Shown here: positions 9,741 through 17,576 of the stretch, piece after piece | Numbering within the stretch: position 1 is the first letter of the stretch | Layout of the letters: the number at the start of each line of letters is the position of its first letter | Source: Candidatus Heimdallarchaeota archaeon | Lineage (GTDB): Archaea; Asgardarchaeota; Heimdallarchaeia; Heimdallarchaeales; Heimdallarchaeaceae | Assembly: GCA_030603365.1 (NCBI GenBank) | Contig: JAUVXV010000016.1 | Span: 26,274 to 90,273, forward strand | Direction of reading: 5' to 3' | DNA: 64,000 nucleotides | Made by a program: the position numbers and the translations under genes | The notes under the pieces: generated by a model | Database searches by the model: none | The model's input: the letters and a program-made list of their open reading frames with translations, nothing else | What the model was told of the DNA's origin: nothing

Positions 9741-9771
9741 TTGGGGTGTTCCTAAAAGGGAATAACCCCAA
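9741..9771. terminator. Bidirectional terminator-like hairpin between TFB and the pilus genes
   Basis: The arm TTGGGGTGTTCC (9741-9752) and its near complement GGAATAACCCCAA (9759-9771) form a GC-rich hairpin with one bulge. It lies between two converging genes and includes the stop codon of the minus-strand gene. Confidence 0.45.
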
Positions 9772-10378
9772 CTAGAAAGAATCTAACTCCTATAACTATA
9801 ACAACATGCAGAACAATTACGATAATTAACCGAATTTTAATGCTTTTTTCATTTGACATCTTGAGAAGGTAGTAATTATTTAGTAAATTTATCAAAAGAA
9901 AAGAAACTGATAAGTAAGAGAGAATAGAAAGAGACGTGGTAAACTCTCCTGTATTAATGAATTCGTACAGATTTGAGAAAATGGGTGAAAAACCTGCAAT
10001 TAATGCAATAACAACTAATGTTACAAAACGTATTATCTTGATTCTACGTCTATGTACCTTTAAAGTAGTTTCTTTTTCTTTAAGAGTTTCTTCTCTTATC
10101 CTAATTAGTTTTGATGTTATCATTAATCGTTCTAAAATATCCGTTTCATCCGCATTATCAATAGAAGTGAAGAGATTTGTCAATGCAGGATATTTGAAAT
10201 CAATGGAAGATACAATATCTGTAAGTTCTTCTCCTAATTGCAATCTTGCAAGAATATCTTCTGGAACACCTTCAGTCAAGAAAAAAGCTCTTTCAAGATT
10301 TTCACCACCTTCCAGACGAAATGCAATATTACTTAGAAAATCAAATTCTGTACAATTTAGTTTACTCATTTTAATCAC
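9752..10378 (-). CDS. Type IV pilus platform protein, second half (TadC/ArlJ-like)
   Basis: A 208-residue membrane protein. A cytoplasmic segment (about 1-110), rich in charged helices and containing the GEELTDIVSSI and ALTNLFTS stretches seen in T2SF/ArlJ domains, is followed by three hydrophobic helices (about 112-132, 146-168, 182-204). It overlaps the end of the 10371-11177 gene by 8 bases, so the two are translationally coupled. Together they would form the membrane platform driven by the adjacent ATPase. Archaeal ArlJ normally carries both halves on one chain, whereas here they are separate, as in bacterial TadB/TadC. Confidence 0.65.
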   Translation of the reverse strand: MIKMSKLNCTEFDFLSNIAFRLEGGENLERAFFLTEGVPEDILARLQLGEELTDIVSSIDFKYPALTNLFTSIDNADETDILERLMITSKLIRIREETLKEKETTLKVHRRRIKIIRFVTLVVIALIAGFSPIFSNLYEFINTGEFTTSLSILSYLSVSFLLINLLNNYYLLKMSNEKSIKIRLIIVIVLHVVIVIGVRFFLVGVIPF

Positions 10379-11177
10379 ATGATTCCCTATTTTGCATAAA
10401 ACGAAGTACTAGTGTTCCAAATATTGCATAAAGTAGAGGAAATACGAATATCGTTAATGAATCTGATGGCAAAAGAAATGACAAAACCATGCTTAAGACT
10501 AATGGTAATAAACATGAAATTGCAATAAAAATCACAATATTGTCTTCAATGAGTTTTATTCCATTTCTAACTCTTAATAGAAAATCAGGGTCAGAATCAA
10601 TAAAGGAGTTCTCAGTTTTAATATTCTGAAATGCATTTTCATACTTTTTTGTTTGAAAGATTTTCCCGCTTTCCTGAATAATCTCATCTTCATCCACTCC
10701 CAAATTAAAGTTATAGATCATTTCTTGGAAATACTTCTTGTAATCTTCATCTATACCACTTTTGGATAACAATAATTCTATCGAATAAGGAAAGGATTGT
10801 GTAGATGTCATATTTATTGAAAGAGAATTTATGATTATAAAGGCTGACTCATCAAATTTTTGATGCCTTTCAAGAATTTTTGACCTAATATAATCACCAA
10901 ACACAATTAGAAATGCAATGCTAGAAATAGCACTTATAACCAGTGCTAATATTATGTTTAATTGTGTTATAAAGTAAGTAATAATTGCTATTACTATGAG
11001 AACGATAAGGGTTAAATTCCCTATTACTCTAATGCTAGTGTAATCTTTTTCCAATATAAAAAATCTTGATGAATTTCTTATTTTTCCTAAAACAGCTCTA
11101 TAGAGTATCTTCTTAGGAATGATACTTACATCCATTATTCTTGATCTAGTAGTTTTTTTAGTTAAACCAGTTCCCAT
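10371..11177 (-). CDS. Type IV pilus platform protein, first half (TadB/ArlJ-like)
   Basis: The start ATG at 11177 is preferred to 11183 because AGGTGA lies about 6 bases before it. The product has two hydrophobic helices near residues 50-95, a cytoplasmic helical domain (about 100-215) with the T2SF-like segment FDESAFIIINSLSINMTSTQSFPYSIELLL, and two C-terminal helices (ISCLLPLVLSMVLSFLLP and FVFPLLYAIFGTLVL). It belongs to an apparent operon ATPase - this gene - second half, read right to left. The expected role is platform protein of a pilus or secretion filament. Confidence 0.65.
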   Translation of the reverse strand: MGTGLTKKTTRSRIMDVSIIPKKILYRAVLGKIRNSSRFFILEKDYTSIRVIGNLTLIVLIVIAIITYFITQLNIILALVISAISSIAFLIVFGDYIRSKILERHQKFDESAFIIINSLSINMTSTQSFPYSIELLLSKSGIDEDYKKYFQEMIYNFNLGVDEDEIIQESGKIFQTKKYENAFQNIKTENSFIDSDPDFLLRVRNGIKLIEDNIVIFIAISCLLPLVLSMVLSFLLPSDSLTIFVFPLLYAIFGTLVLRFMQNRESCD

Positions 11178-11220
11178 TCTCATTCACCTATAAACAAGAG
11201 TAATCTCTCTTACCATTTTT

Positions 11221-12612
11221 TTATCTCCAAGTTTCCTCGTATTCTTTGTTCAACATTTTGCTTCTTTTGATGATTTCAGTTAGTTCAGTACTCAAAAATG
11301 ATTTTTCTTTTATACGTTCCAATGTTTGTTCTTCATTCATTGTATCGTCATAAATTTTTCTTAGAAAACCATAATTACTAATTTTATCGTTATCAGGGTT
11401 GACTTCATAAACATCCACTACTTTTCTGACGAACGTACTTTGGGTAATTTCTCTTTTCATTACAACTATGATATTTAATGATAAGAAATCTGTTCTTGCA
11501 ATTTTATGGAGATTTTCCCATCTTCTTAATATCTTCTCAACAGAATCAGAGTGTGCTGTTTGAATCCCCTTTAAACCAGCGTTTAGTGCTTCAAACATCG
11601 CTTGAGTGTGCTCCCTTGATTGAATCTCTCCAAGATATATCCAATCTGGTGATCTGTGAAGCAATTTTAGAATTTCTGTTGTCTTTGTGTGGACAGATTT
11701 ATTAGATTCAAAAGAATCTACTTGGATTGAAAGTTGTTTATAACCCATAGAGGATTGATTTATTGACTCTATTGCATCCTCTATAGCAATTTTTCTCCAA
11801 TGTTTTGGTGTATACAAATCTAACGCATTTGCCAAAGTTGTTTTTCCAGCATTTGGTTCTCCAATAATTGTTATATTCAATCTTTTCTGAATTGCCTCAA
11901 TTAAGAAGGATGCAACATATGAAGGTAGAGTATCTAGGTTGATTAAATCAACTAATGTTAAGGGATTTCTTTTAAGCTTCCTTATATTAAATGTAGGACC
12001 ATTAGGTGATAAAGGTGGAAAATCCATTGAAATACGAGAATGAAATAATCTTGTCTGAAACTCAACTTTTAATGATGGTTTCTTTGTTGAAATAGTAATT
12101 GGGTGCTCTAATTTGATTCTTGTTAATAGAGCTTTTAGTTCCTCTTCCTCTAGTACAACTACAGTGTTACACCTACCGAAAGACTGATGATCCAAATAAA
12201 TGGGGGAATCCTTCTGATCCAAGTAAATTTCATTTACATTATGATCTATTAAGAAAGGAATAATCTTATCGATCTTGATTAAACGGTAAATAAACAATTC
12301 AGCGAAGATTTCAGGATCGATCTTTAGATTATCTATCTCGAGAATTTTCCACATGCAAATTGATTTTACAGTATCTACTAGTTCGTCAAATTTCAAGATT
12401 TCTTTTCCTAGACGATTTTGGCTATTTCGAATCAAAGCGGATAGTTCAGCAAAAAGCAAAGGTTCTTGGTTAAAATCTATCAGAGGTAACGCTTTATAAA
12501 ATAGAACTTCATCTTCTTCAATTAGTTTTATTTTAAAACCTCTAATTATGTATTCTTTCTCTATTTCATTTAGTTTATGTTTTTCTTCCTGTAAACAGTT
12601 ACTACTAGTCAT
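11221..12612 (-). CDS. Type IV pilus/secretion assembly ATPase (TadA/GspE/ArlI family)
   Basis: A 463-residue hexameric ATPase that powers filament assembly. The Walker A motif GEPNAGKTT is at about residues 251-259. The Asp-box/Walker B region DWIYLGEIQSREHTQAMFEAL has GEIQ in place of the common GEVR. The His box GIQTAHSDS and the basic finger (NPLTLVDLI, preceded by FNIRKLKR) are present. The N-terminal about 200 residues are the helical and N2 domains. The two platform genes follow directly. No prepilin gene adjoins this cluster, but a minimal pilin candidate sits at 17187-17363. Confidence 0.85.
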   Translation of the reverse strand: MTSSNCLQEEKHKLNEIEKEYIIRGFKIKLIEEDEVLFYKALPLIDFNQEPLLFAELSALIRNSQNRLGKEILKFDELVDTVKSICMWKILEIDNLKIDPEIFAELFIYRLIKIDKIIPFLIDHNVNEIYLDQKDSPIYLDHQSFGRCNTVVVLEEEELKALLTRIKLEHPITISTKKPSLKVEFQTRLFHSRISMDFPPLSPNGPTFNIRKLKRNPLTLVDLINLDTLPSYVASFLIEAIQKRLNITIIGEPNAGKTTLANALDLYTPKHWRKIAIEDAIESINQSSMGYKQLSIQVDSFESNKSVHTKTTEILKLLHRSPDWIYLGEIQSREHTQAMFEALNAGLKGIQTAHSDSVEKILRRWENLHKIARTDFLSLNIIVVMKREITQSTFVRKVVDVYEVNPDNDKISNYGFLRKIYDDTMNEEQTLERIKEKSFLSTELTEIIKRSKMLNKEYEETWR

Positions 12613-12729
12613 TTGATAACCATCTTCTGCAATATCAAATAGACTGATTACTATTTCAACACCACATTTTTAGAGGATTTTTAATATCAAAAAATCTACA
12701 CATTAGTAAAAGTGGAAATCATTACAGAG

Positions 12730-12751
12730 ATTTAAGGTAATACCTTTAAAT
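12730..12751 (+). promoter_or_regulatory. Palindrome overlapping the TATA box of the RFC gene
   Basis: A 22-base imperfect palindrome with half site ATTTAAGGTA and its mirror TACCTTTAAAT covers the TATA-like CTTTAAAT, about 30 bases before the rfcS start. It could be an operator for a dimeric regulator, or it could arise from the AT-rich TATA context. Confidence 0.35.
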
Positions 12752-12782
12752 AGAAAAAACTTATACTTGAAGGTGTGGGAAA

Positions 12783-13754
12783 ATGGAAGACAATTATGAC
12801 ATAATGTGGACAGAGAAATATAGGCCTAAGAAACTTGATGACCTAAGAGGACACAAAGACATTATTTCTAGACTTAAAGGTTTTGTCTCAAGAGGAAATC
12901 TACCTCATCTTCTTCTTGCTGGACCTCCTGGTACAGGTAAAACTACTGCATTATTAGCTCTAGCAAACGATTTATTTGGTCCAAGCAATGTTTCAAGAAA
13001 TCTGTTAGAGTTGAATGCATCTGATGATCGTGGTATTGACGCAATTAGAACTAAAGTAAAGGAGTTTGCTAGAACGGCATCATATGGGGGAGTACCTTTC
13101 AAAATTATCTGTCTTGATGAGGCAGACAATCTGACATCTGCTGCTCAACATGCTTTAAGAAGAACAATGGAAAGATATGTAAAGACAAGTAGATTTGCAC
13201 TAATTTGTAACTATTCAAGCAAAATAATAGAACCAATACAATCGAGGTGTGCAATTTTTAGATTCAACCCCTTAGATGAGAAAAGTATGCTAGACTTCCT
13301 TAAGCATATTTGTAACAATGAAAAGCTTGTATACGACAAAGAAGGGCTTGATACTGTGCTCTATATCTCTGAAGGTGACTTAAGAAAAGCGATAAATATT
13401 ATTCAATCAACCGTTGCTTCAGGAAAATCTATTGAAAAAGTAACCGTACTTCAAACAATTGGTCATGCGGATCCTGAGAGGATTAGAGAAATGCTGAAGT
13501 ATTCGTTAGAAGGTGATTTTTACAAATCAAGGGATGTTCTACAGAAACTTATATTGGAGTATGGTCTTTCAGGAACAGATGTAACTTATCAAATTTATCG
13601 GGAAATACCAACTCTTGAAATTCCAGACTTGCAAAAACTAGAACTGAACGAATATCTTGCAGAAGTTGATTTTAGAATATCTGAGGGGGCTTCGAGCAAT
13701 ATACAACTAAGTGCTTTCTTAGCTAAACTTGTAAAAGAAGGAAACAAAAAATAA
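12783..13754 (+). CDS. rfcS: Replication factor C small subunit
   Basis: An AAA+ clamp-loader subunit that opens PCNA and places it on primed DNA. At 323 residues it has the normal length. Motifs seen: the N-terminal WTEKYRPKKLDDL box, Walker A GPPGTGKTT (47-54), Walker B CLDEAD followed by LTSAAQHALRRTME, the sensor 1 region FALICNYSSKII, and the SRC arginine-finger motif (IQSRCAIFRF). The C-terminal collar domain is complete. The large RFC subunit is not in the window. The start codon follows the GGTGTGGGAAA leader. Confidence 0.96.
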   Translation: MEDNYDIMWTEKYRPKKLDDLRGHKDIISRLKGFVSRGNLPHLLLAGPPGTGKTTALLALANDLFGPSNVSRNLLELNASDDRGIDAIRTKVKEFARTASYGGVPFKIICLDEADNLTSAAQHALRRTMERYVKTSRFALICNYSSKIIEPIQSRCAIFRFNPLDEKSMLDFLKHICNNEKLVYDKEGLDTVLYISEGDLRKAINIIQSTVASGKSIEKVTVLQTIGHADPERIREMLKYSLEGDFYKSRDVLQKLILEYGLSGTDVTYQIYREIPTLEIPDLQKLELNEYLAEVDFRISEGASSNIQLSAFLAKLVKEGNKK

Positions 13755-13787
13755 CCCCTTCTTCTTCCTTCAGATTGAAATTAGTTG

Positions 13788-14636
13788 TTAATCTATTATT
13801 TCAGTTAAGGTAAAAAAATCGTAAATTGAGGTAACTAGAACCTTATTTTGTTGTAAACTCTTAAGAAGATTATTACTTCTTTTAATGATTTTTTCAATGG
13901 CTTTGCTACTAGTTTTCCATTCAACATTATCATAGAGATGTTTGACTAATATAAGCTGTTTAGGATTAGCAGGTTCTATATTTAGAGCTTTGATTTCTGT
14001 ATTTGTTTGGAGAAGATCTTTTGTGTTTTGAAGAGTTTTTGACAACTTACTAAAATTCAGTATATAGCTGACCACTCTTCTAACTTGTTCCCAAAGAAAA
14101 GAATTAGCTTCAATTTCAAAGATGATTACATCCTCATTAATAATCAAATTAAATTCGTTGATTTTTCTTATTGTATTCCTCTGGTCTAGTTTACAAAATA
14201 GTCTAAAATCGTGTTCCCCTTTAAAAGAAGAGCAAATCTCAGTAATTTCTTCTAGATTCATGTTTGTAATTATTTTAGCATAGTTTAATGGTAAAACATA
14301 CCAATATTTTTTTGACTTGCTATATTTTGGTGTAAAATCATTACTTACCTCGGCATAACTCCAACAGATTATTGATTTATCACTTGGTAAAGTAGCATTC
14401 AGCAGATCCAAAATTATGTTTTTTTCTGAATTAAAAGCAAAGACATTACCTATAGCACTGACAAATCTATCAGTTCTACTAGCACTTCGAAAGTGATTGG
14501 TTTCTGGAGACTCAATATACCCAGATTTTATTAAAGATTCAACTAAAGTTCCTTCTACTGTTTTTAGATTAGGTTGTCTCTGATAACCATGATAATTCGT
14601 TCCATCATAGAACGTTTGTATAGCAAATCTTCTCAT
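13788..14636 (-). CDS. truA: tRNA pseudouridine synthase A
   Basis: Modifies uridines 38-40 of the tRNA anticodon arm. The N-terminal FYDGTNYHGYQRQP motif and the catalytic aspartate in SASRTDRFVSA (Asp56) identify TruA. The catalytic loop is divergent: most members read G-R-T-D-x-G-V, while here Ser precedes and Phe replaces the second Gly. The C-terminal half is shorter on conserved blocks, but FLWEQVRRVV matches the family's F-L-x-x-x-V-R-R segment. It converges on rfcS with 33 bases between them. Confidence 0.88.
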   Translation of the reverse strand: MRRFAIQTFYDGTNYHGYQRQPNLKTVEGTLVESLIKSGYIESPETNHFRSASRTDRFVSAIGNVFAFNSEKNIILDLLNATLPSDKSIICWSYAEVSNDFTPKYSKSKKYWYVLPLNYAKIITNMNLEEITEICSSFKGEHDFRLFCKLDQRNTIRKINEFNLIINEDVIIFEIEANSFLWEQVRRVVSYILNFSKLSKTLQNTKDLLQTNTEIKALNIEPANPKQLILVKHLYDNVEWKTSSKAIEKIIKRSNNLLKSLQQNKVLVTSIYDFFTLTEIID

Positions 14637-14723
14637 CTATAGTATAGTTCTCGGATAAGAAATTAAAAATCTACTGTAGAGATAAGAAAGATTAAAAAAC
14701 GTACTAATTCTCATTAATTCATC

Positions 14724-14801
14724 GCCTCGATGGTGTAGCTCGGCCAATCATTGCGGACTCTCACTCCGCAGACCCGGGTTCAAATCCCGGTCGAGGCACC
14801 A
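14724..14801 (+). tRNA. tRNA-Glu (anticodon CUC)
   Basis: A complete cloverleaf. Acceptor GCCTCGA pairs with TCGAGGC, the anticodon stem GCGGA/TCCGC encloses CTCTCAC with anticodon CTC, the T arm is CCGGGTTCAAATCCCGG, and discriminator A is followed by an encoded CCA. The D arm GTGTAGCTCGGCCAATCA is typical of archaeal Glu/Asp tRNAs. There is no intron. A TATA-like GATTAAAAAAC lies about 30 bases upstream. Confidence 0.95.
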
Positions 14802-14809
14802 ATTTTTTT

Positions 14810-15109
14810 TCAGTTTTCCTCCCATATTTTGAAAAGTTGTTTCAAAGAATGAGCTAGAATATTACTGTCCTGAAATTGATAGATTAGTATTCTACCAAAC
14901 CTCTTTTCTTTTAGTAAACCTACTCTAGTAAGGAATTTTAAGTGCTCTTTAACAGCGGAATGATTTAGATTAATACTTCTTGAAATAGCAGACACATTAA
15001 GTTCTCCGAGTCCTGCTAGCAGTTTTAATATTCTCACTCTACCTTTAGACGAGAAAACATCTTCCAGAGCTATTTTGGGAAGAGTTTCAGTTTCGGTTTT
15101 ATTTGTCAT
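14810..15109 (-). CDS. ArsR-type winged-helix regulator
   Basis: A 99-residue DNA-binding protein. The segment RVRILKLLAGLGELNVSAISRSINLNHSAVKEHLKFLTRVGLLKEKRFGRILIYQF is a standard winged helix with recognition helix HSAVKEHLKFL. No metal-binding cysteines are present, so a metal sensor role is unlikely. It lies 14 bases downstream of orc1 on the same strand, with GGAG before its ATG, and is probably cotranscribed. It could act on the replication initiator's operon, but this is a guess from position. Confidence 0.8.
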   Translation of the reverse strand: MTNKTETETLPKIALEDVFSSKGRVRILKLLAGLGELNVSAISRSINLNHSAVKEHLKFLTRVGLLKEKRFGRILIYQFQDSNILAHSLKQLFKIWEEN

Positions 15110-15123
15110 TTTTTTGGTCTCCT

Positions 15124-16347
15124 CTATTTCTCAGCATACTCAACTGTTTTCTTCTGGTTCTCAATTGCTTTTACTAAAAACAGTTCAATGTTTTCCACAG
15201 ATATATCTGGTATGCTAATTAGTGTTGTTTTACCTCTCATACCCTCACCTGAGATTTTTGTGCTAATGATATCCTGTTTGGAAAGCTCTTTTAGATAAGA
15301 CCAAACCTGAGTATGTTTTCTCGGTTCTTCCTTATACTCTTCACACACCAATCTATAGGCACCTATAGAATCATTTGTGGAGATATAGGCATTTTTTGTA
15401 TGCTTTAGTTTTCTGATTATAGCAAGAAGAATTAACTTCTGATGAAGAGTTAAAGTTAGAATAATTTCTCTTCGAATTTCAGGGTGAATTAAGGCTTTTG
15501 CTTTTCTTACATGATCGGGATAAACAATAGGAGAACTCTCATCATCGGCACATTGTCCAGCCCCCCAAAGAAGTTCTATCGCATATCTAGCATCACCAGA
15601 CCTACTTGAAATGTCTGCAATTAATTCAGTTGTATCTTCTGTTATTGTGCCATCATAGAATGCTAGTTCTGCACGTGATTTTATAATGTCCTTCAAATCA
15701 TCTTCTGCATATCTATCTAACGATATGTGGTTTGATTGAAAACTACTTTGAGTACTTGCGTCCATTTGATAAATGAAATTAAGATTTCTTGCTACAAAAA
15801 TATAAGACATCCACTGTTTTGAAGTCATCTCACTGATTCTAAGCAAGGTGTAAAGAAAGTCAGTTCCAACTCTTGAAATTAAGTAATCCACTTCATCCAA
15901 AATCAGTAATACTTTTGGAGAATAAAAATCAAGTAATCTGATTAGAAGTGATTGTAATTCTTCAAATGAATAACCTCGTGGTGGTATAGCTTTGTTCAAT
16001 TTACGGGCAAGAGTGCTAACAATCAAATATGGGCTCTTGTAAATGCGGCAGTTAATATATACTAAAAGAAAATTATTGGTTTTATCGATATTTTCTAAAA
16101 GTTGACCAAATCGTTTTGCTAAAGTTGTTTTACCAGATCCAGTAGGACCAGTTATACAGACTTTTTTCAAAGGTCCATCTTGGCTGTCAAAAATTGTTTT
16201 GAAACATTTAGCCAGAGTTCTAAGCTCTTCCTCCCTATGTGGAAGATAAGGTGGAATATACGTCACAGAAAGACAACCAATGTCTTTAAACACAGTTGGC
16301 TTCTTAATTAGTGAGTTGAAATACTCTTCATCTGAAGTATGCATCAT
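15124..16347 (-). CDS. orc1: Orc1/Cdc6 replication initiator
   Basis: An AAA+ protein that binds archaeal origins and loads MCM. Motifs: Walker A GPTGSGKTT (67-75), Walker B VLLILDEVDYL (about 132-142), the sensor 2 region SGDARYAIELLWGAG (about 250-265), and a C-terminal winged helix (about 300-390) with HQKLILLAIIRKLK. The product is 407 residues, normal for the family. The TATA-like AAGTATAAATA on the minus strand (16379-16389) lies about 35 bases before the start. Archaeal origins are often next to orc1; see the upstream region 16348-17092. Confidence 0.93.
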   Translation of the reverse strand: MMHTSDEEYFNSLIKKPTVFKDIGCLSVTYIPPYLPHREEELRTLAKCFKTIFDSQDGPLKKVCITGPTGSGKTTLAKRFGQLLENIDKTNNFLLVYINCRIYKSPYLIVSTLARKLNKAIPPRGYSFEELQSLLIRLLDFYSPKVLLILDEVDYLISRVGTDFLYTLLRISEMTSKQWMSYIFVARNLNFIYQMDASTQSSFQSNHISLDRYAEDDLKDIIKSRAELAFYDGTITEDTTELIADISSRSGDARYAIELLWGAGQCADDESSPIVYPDHVRKAKALIHPEIRREIILTLTLHQKLILLAIIRKLKHTKNAYISTNDSIGAYRLVCEEYKEEPRKHTQVWSYLKELSKQDIISTKISGEGMRGKTTLISIPDISVENIELFLVKAIENQKKTVEYAEK

Positions 16348-16349
16348 AT

Positions 16350-16398
16350 CCTCTCTAACTTACTCAAGGGAATTTACTATTTATACTTAATAGAGAGG
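16350..16398 (-). promoter_or_regulatory. Inverted repeat bracketing the orc1 promoter
   Basis: Perfect 8-base arms CCTCTCTA (16350-16357) and TAGAGAGG (16391-16398) flank the TATA box and predicted start site of orc1. They could be a looped operator or an initiator-binding pair; binding is not demonstrated. Confidence 0.35.
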
Positions 16399-16739
16399 CT
16401 TGTCTGAAAGTGATTTTCATCCAAAAAAGAGTCTTTCCACTATGACGGTTTTTGCTGGGTCTAAAATGCAGTTTAGATAACAACACCTAAACTAAAAGTA
16501 TCTGTAAGTGTTGAATGTGAAAGACAGATCATCTTCTAACCTGTCAGTTTTTCTTTAGAGTGTTTTAATAGTTTTATTCAATTAATATGGTAGACCTATC
16601 CGAGAGTGAGTTATGATGTACAAACCAAAATATGATCCTGACGAGGGAGATGGAGATATTCTCCACCCAGCTTGATTCCCAAACTAAAAAAATCTCCAAA
16701 TTTTCATTTTTTTTGACAAAAAATTTCACGAGTATATAA

Positions 16740-16898
16740 ATGAAAGTAGGTGCTTTCAAGAATGGTGATCCTCTTGGACCTGCTCTCCAGTACATGGCTA
16801 TCAAAAAGTGTAAACAGTATGAATTTAGTGGATTAGAAAAGAAGTTAGCAAATTATCTAATGATGCAAGGCACTGATATAATTAAAACAATGCCTTAA
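16740..16898 (+). CDS. Doubtful small ORF (52 aa)
   Basis: The frame reads MKVGAFKNGDPLGPALQYMA, then a lysine-rich helical stretch, and ends KTMP. It matches no family I know. Its ATG abuts the TATA-like AGTATATAA, so a start site 25 bases downstream would miss the ATG. The strand opposite also holds an open frame. The hairpin with T-run at 16951-16995 would terminate a plus-strand transcript from here, so a noncoding transcript is also possible. Confidence 0.2.
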   Translation: MKVGAFKNGDPLGPALQYMAIKKCKQYEFSGLEKKLANYLMMQGTDIIKTMP

Positions 16899-16950
16899 AT
16901 CACTTGTCTTTAATCTAATTGACCTTCAGGGGTTGAGATAAATGGTTTTT

Positions 16951-16995
16951 AATCTTACCACAGAGAAATATAATTGCGTGGTAAGATTTTTTTGT
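16951..16995 (+). terminator. Long hairpin followed by T-run (copy 1 of a dispersed inverted repeat)
   Basis: Perfect 11-base arms AATCTTACCAC (16951-16961) and GTGGTAAGATT (16978-16988) are separated by 16 bases and followed by seven T's in all, TTTTTTT. The same arms and loop length recur at 40510-40547. The T-run makes it a good intrinsic terminator on the plus strand. Confidence 0.6.
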
Positions 16996-17092
16996 TTGAA
17001 ATTATCTGTGGTTGATCAATTATCTCCAAAGTAACAAAAATCATATGCCGATAAAGTTAAAAATTGGTAGGTTCGGGCTAATACATACTCAA

Positions 17093-17177
17093 GCGGAGAT
17101 TGCCGAGTGGTCAAAGGCGCTAGAATGAGGATCTAGTCCTTAGTGGTCCGGGAGTTCGAATCTCCCTCTCCGCACCA
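17093..17177 (+). tRNA. tRNA-Leu (anticodon GAG)
   Basis: A class II tRNA. Acceptor GCGGAGA pairs with TCTCCGC, anticodon stem CTAGA/TCTAG encloses ATGAGGA with anticodon GAG, a long variable arm (GTCCTTAGTGGTCC region) is present, the T arm is GGGAGTTCGAATCTCCC, and CCA is encoded. It is nearly identical to the tRNA-Leu(CAG) at 41957. Confidence 0.95.
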
Positions 17178-17186
17178 AATTTTGCT

Positions 17187-17363
17187 TCAGCCAAATAAAT
17201 TATCTATAGATGTTGTTGACCAATCTATAAGACTAAAAATAACTCCAAAGATAATCGCGAAGATTAAGATTGCAATACCAATGAGTAAAATTTCCTCTAG
17301 TATGGGTGATCCTCTCTTCTTCTTGAAGAGTTTGAGCTCTTTAAATAATAGTAACCTCAACAT
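17187..17363 (-). CDS. Minimal type IV pilin-like protein (58 aa)
   Basis: A short minus-strand frame encodes a basic leader (MLRLLLFKELKLFKKKRG) and then SPILEEILLIGIAILIFAII and GVIFSLIDW, followed by a 13-residue polar tail. This matches an archaeal class III (prepilin) signal: charged leader, cleavage expected after the Gly in K-R-G|S, Glu at mature position +5, and a hydrophobic helix of about 22 residues. The TATA-like GCTTAAATATC (17389-17399) lies about 31 bases before the ATG. The mature protein would be about 40 residues with no globular head, so it may be a minor pilin. It lies about 4.6 kb from the pilus ATPase operon on the same strand. Confidence 0.62.
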   Translation of the reverse strand: MLRLLLFKELKLFKKKRGSPILEEILLIGIAILIFAIIFGVIFSLIDWSTTSIDNLFG

Positions 17364-17576
17364 AATTCTCAGCTATTATACTAATGTTGATATTTAAGCA
17401 CCACAAATAGAGATTACTGTATTCTCCGCTTCCAAGTCTTATTTTCAAATAGTGGACAGCCTGTGCTTAAGTGATTACAACCAACCCAAAATACTCTATT
17501 TAAAAAACTTGGATATGGAAAACCTTTTTTACTATCATAAGGGGGTGCGATATAGAATCCTTTGCCGGGTGTAACT

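Larger units (their letters stand above)
16399..17092. other. Intergenic region upstream of orc1, possible replication origin
   Basis: About 690 bases with no confident gene. It contains several nested short inverted repeats: GTTTAG/CTAAAC at 16471-16492, CAACAC/GTGTTG at about 16481-16512, and ATCTGT/ACAGAT at 16500-16529. An A/T-only-rich block at about 16681-16740 could melt easily. A 52-codon plus-strand frame (16740-16898) sits directly on a TATA-like TATATAA and is of doubtful reality. A strong hairpin lies at 16951-16988. I see no convincing copy of the known archaeal origin recognition box. Confidence 0.35.

Noticed and set aside
9936..10382. Plus-strand 148-codon frame
   Set aside because: Exactly antisense to the pilus platform gene, with no recognisable features.
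16574..16804. Minus-strand 76-codon frame containing RGSPFLK, like the pilin cleavage site at 17187
   Set aside because: The following stretch is not a continuous hydrophobic helix, position +5 is Lys, and the leader is not typical. It might be a decayed pilin, but evidence is too weak.
17143..17397. Plus-strand 84-codon frame over the tRNA-Leu 3' end
   Set aside because: It starts inside a tRNA and is antisense to the better-supported pilin-like gene.
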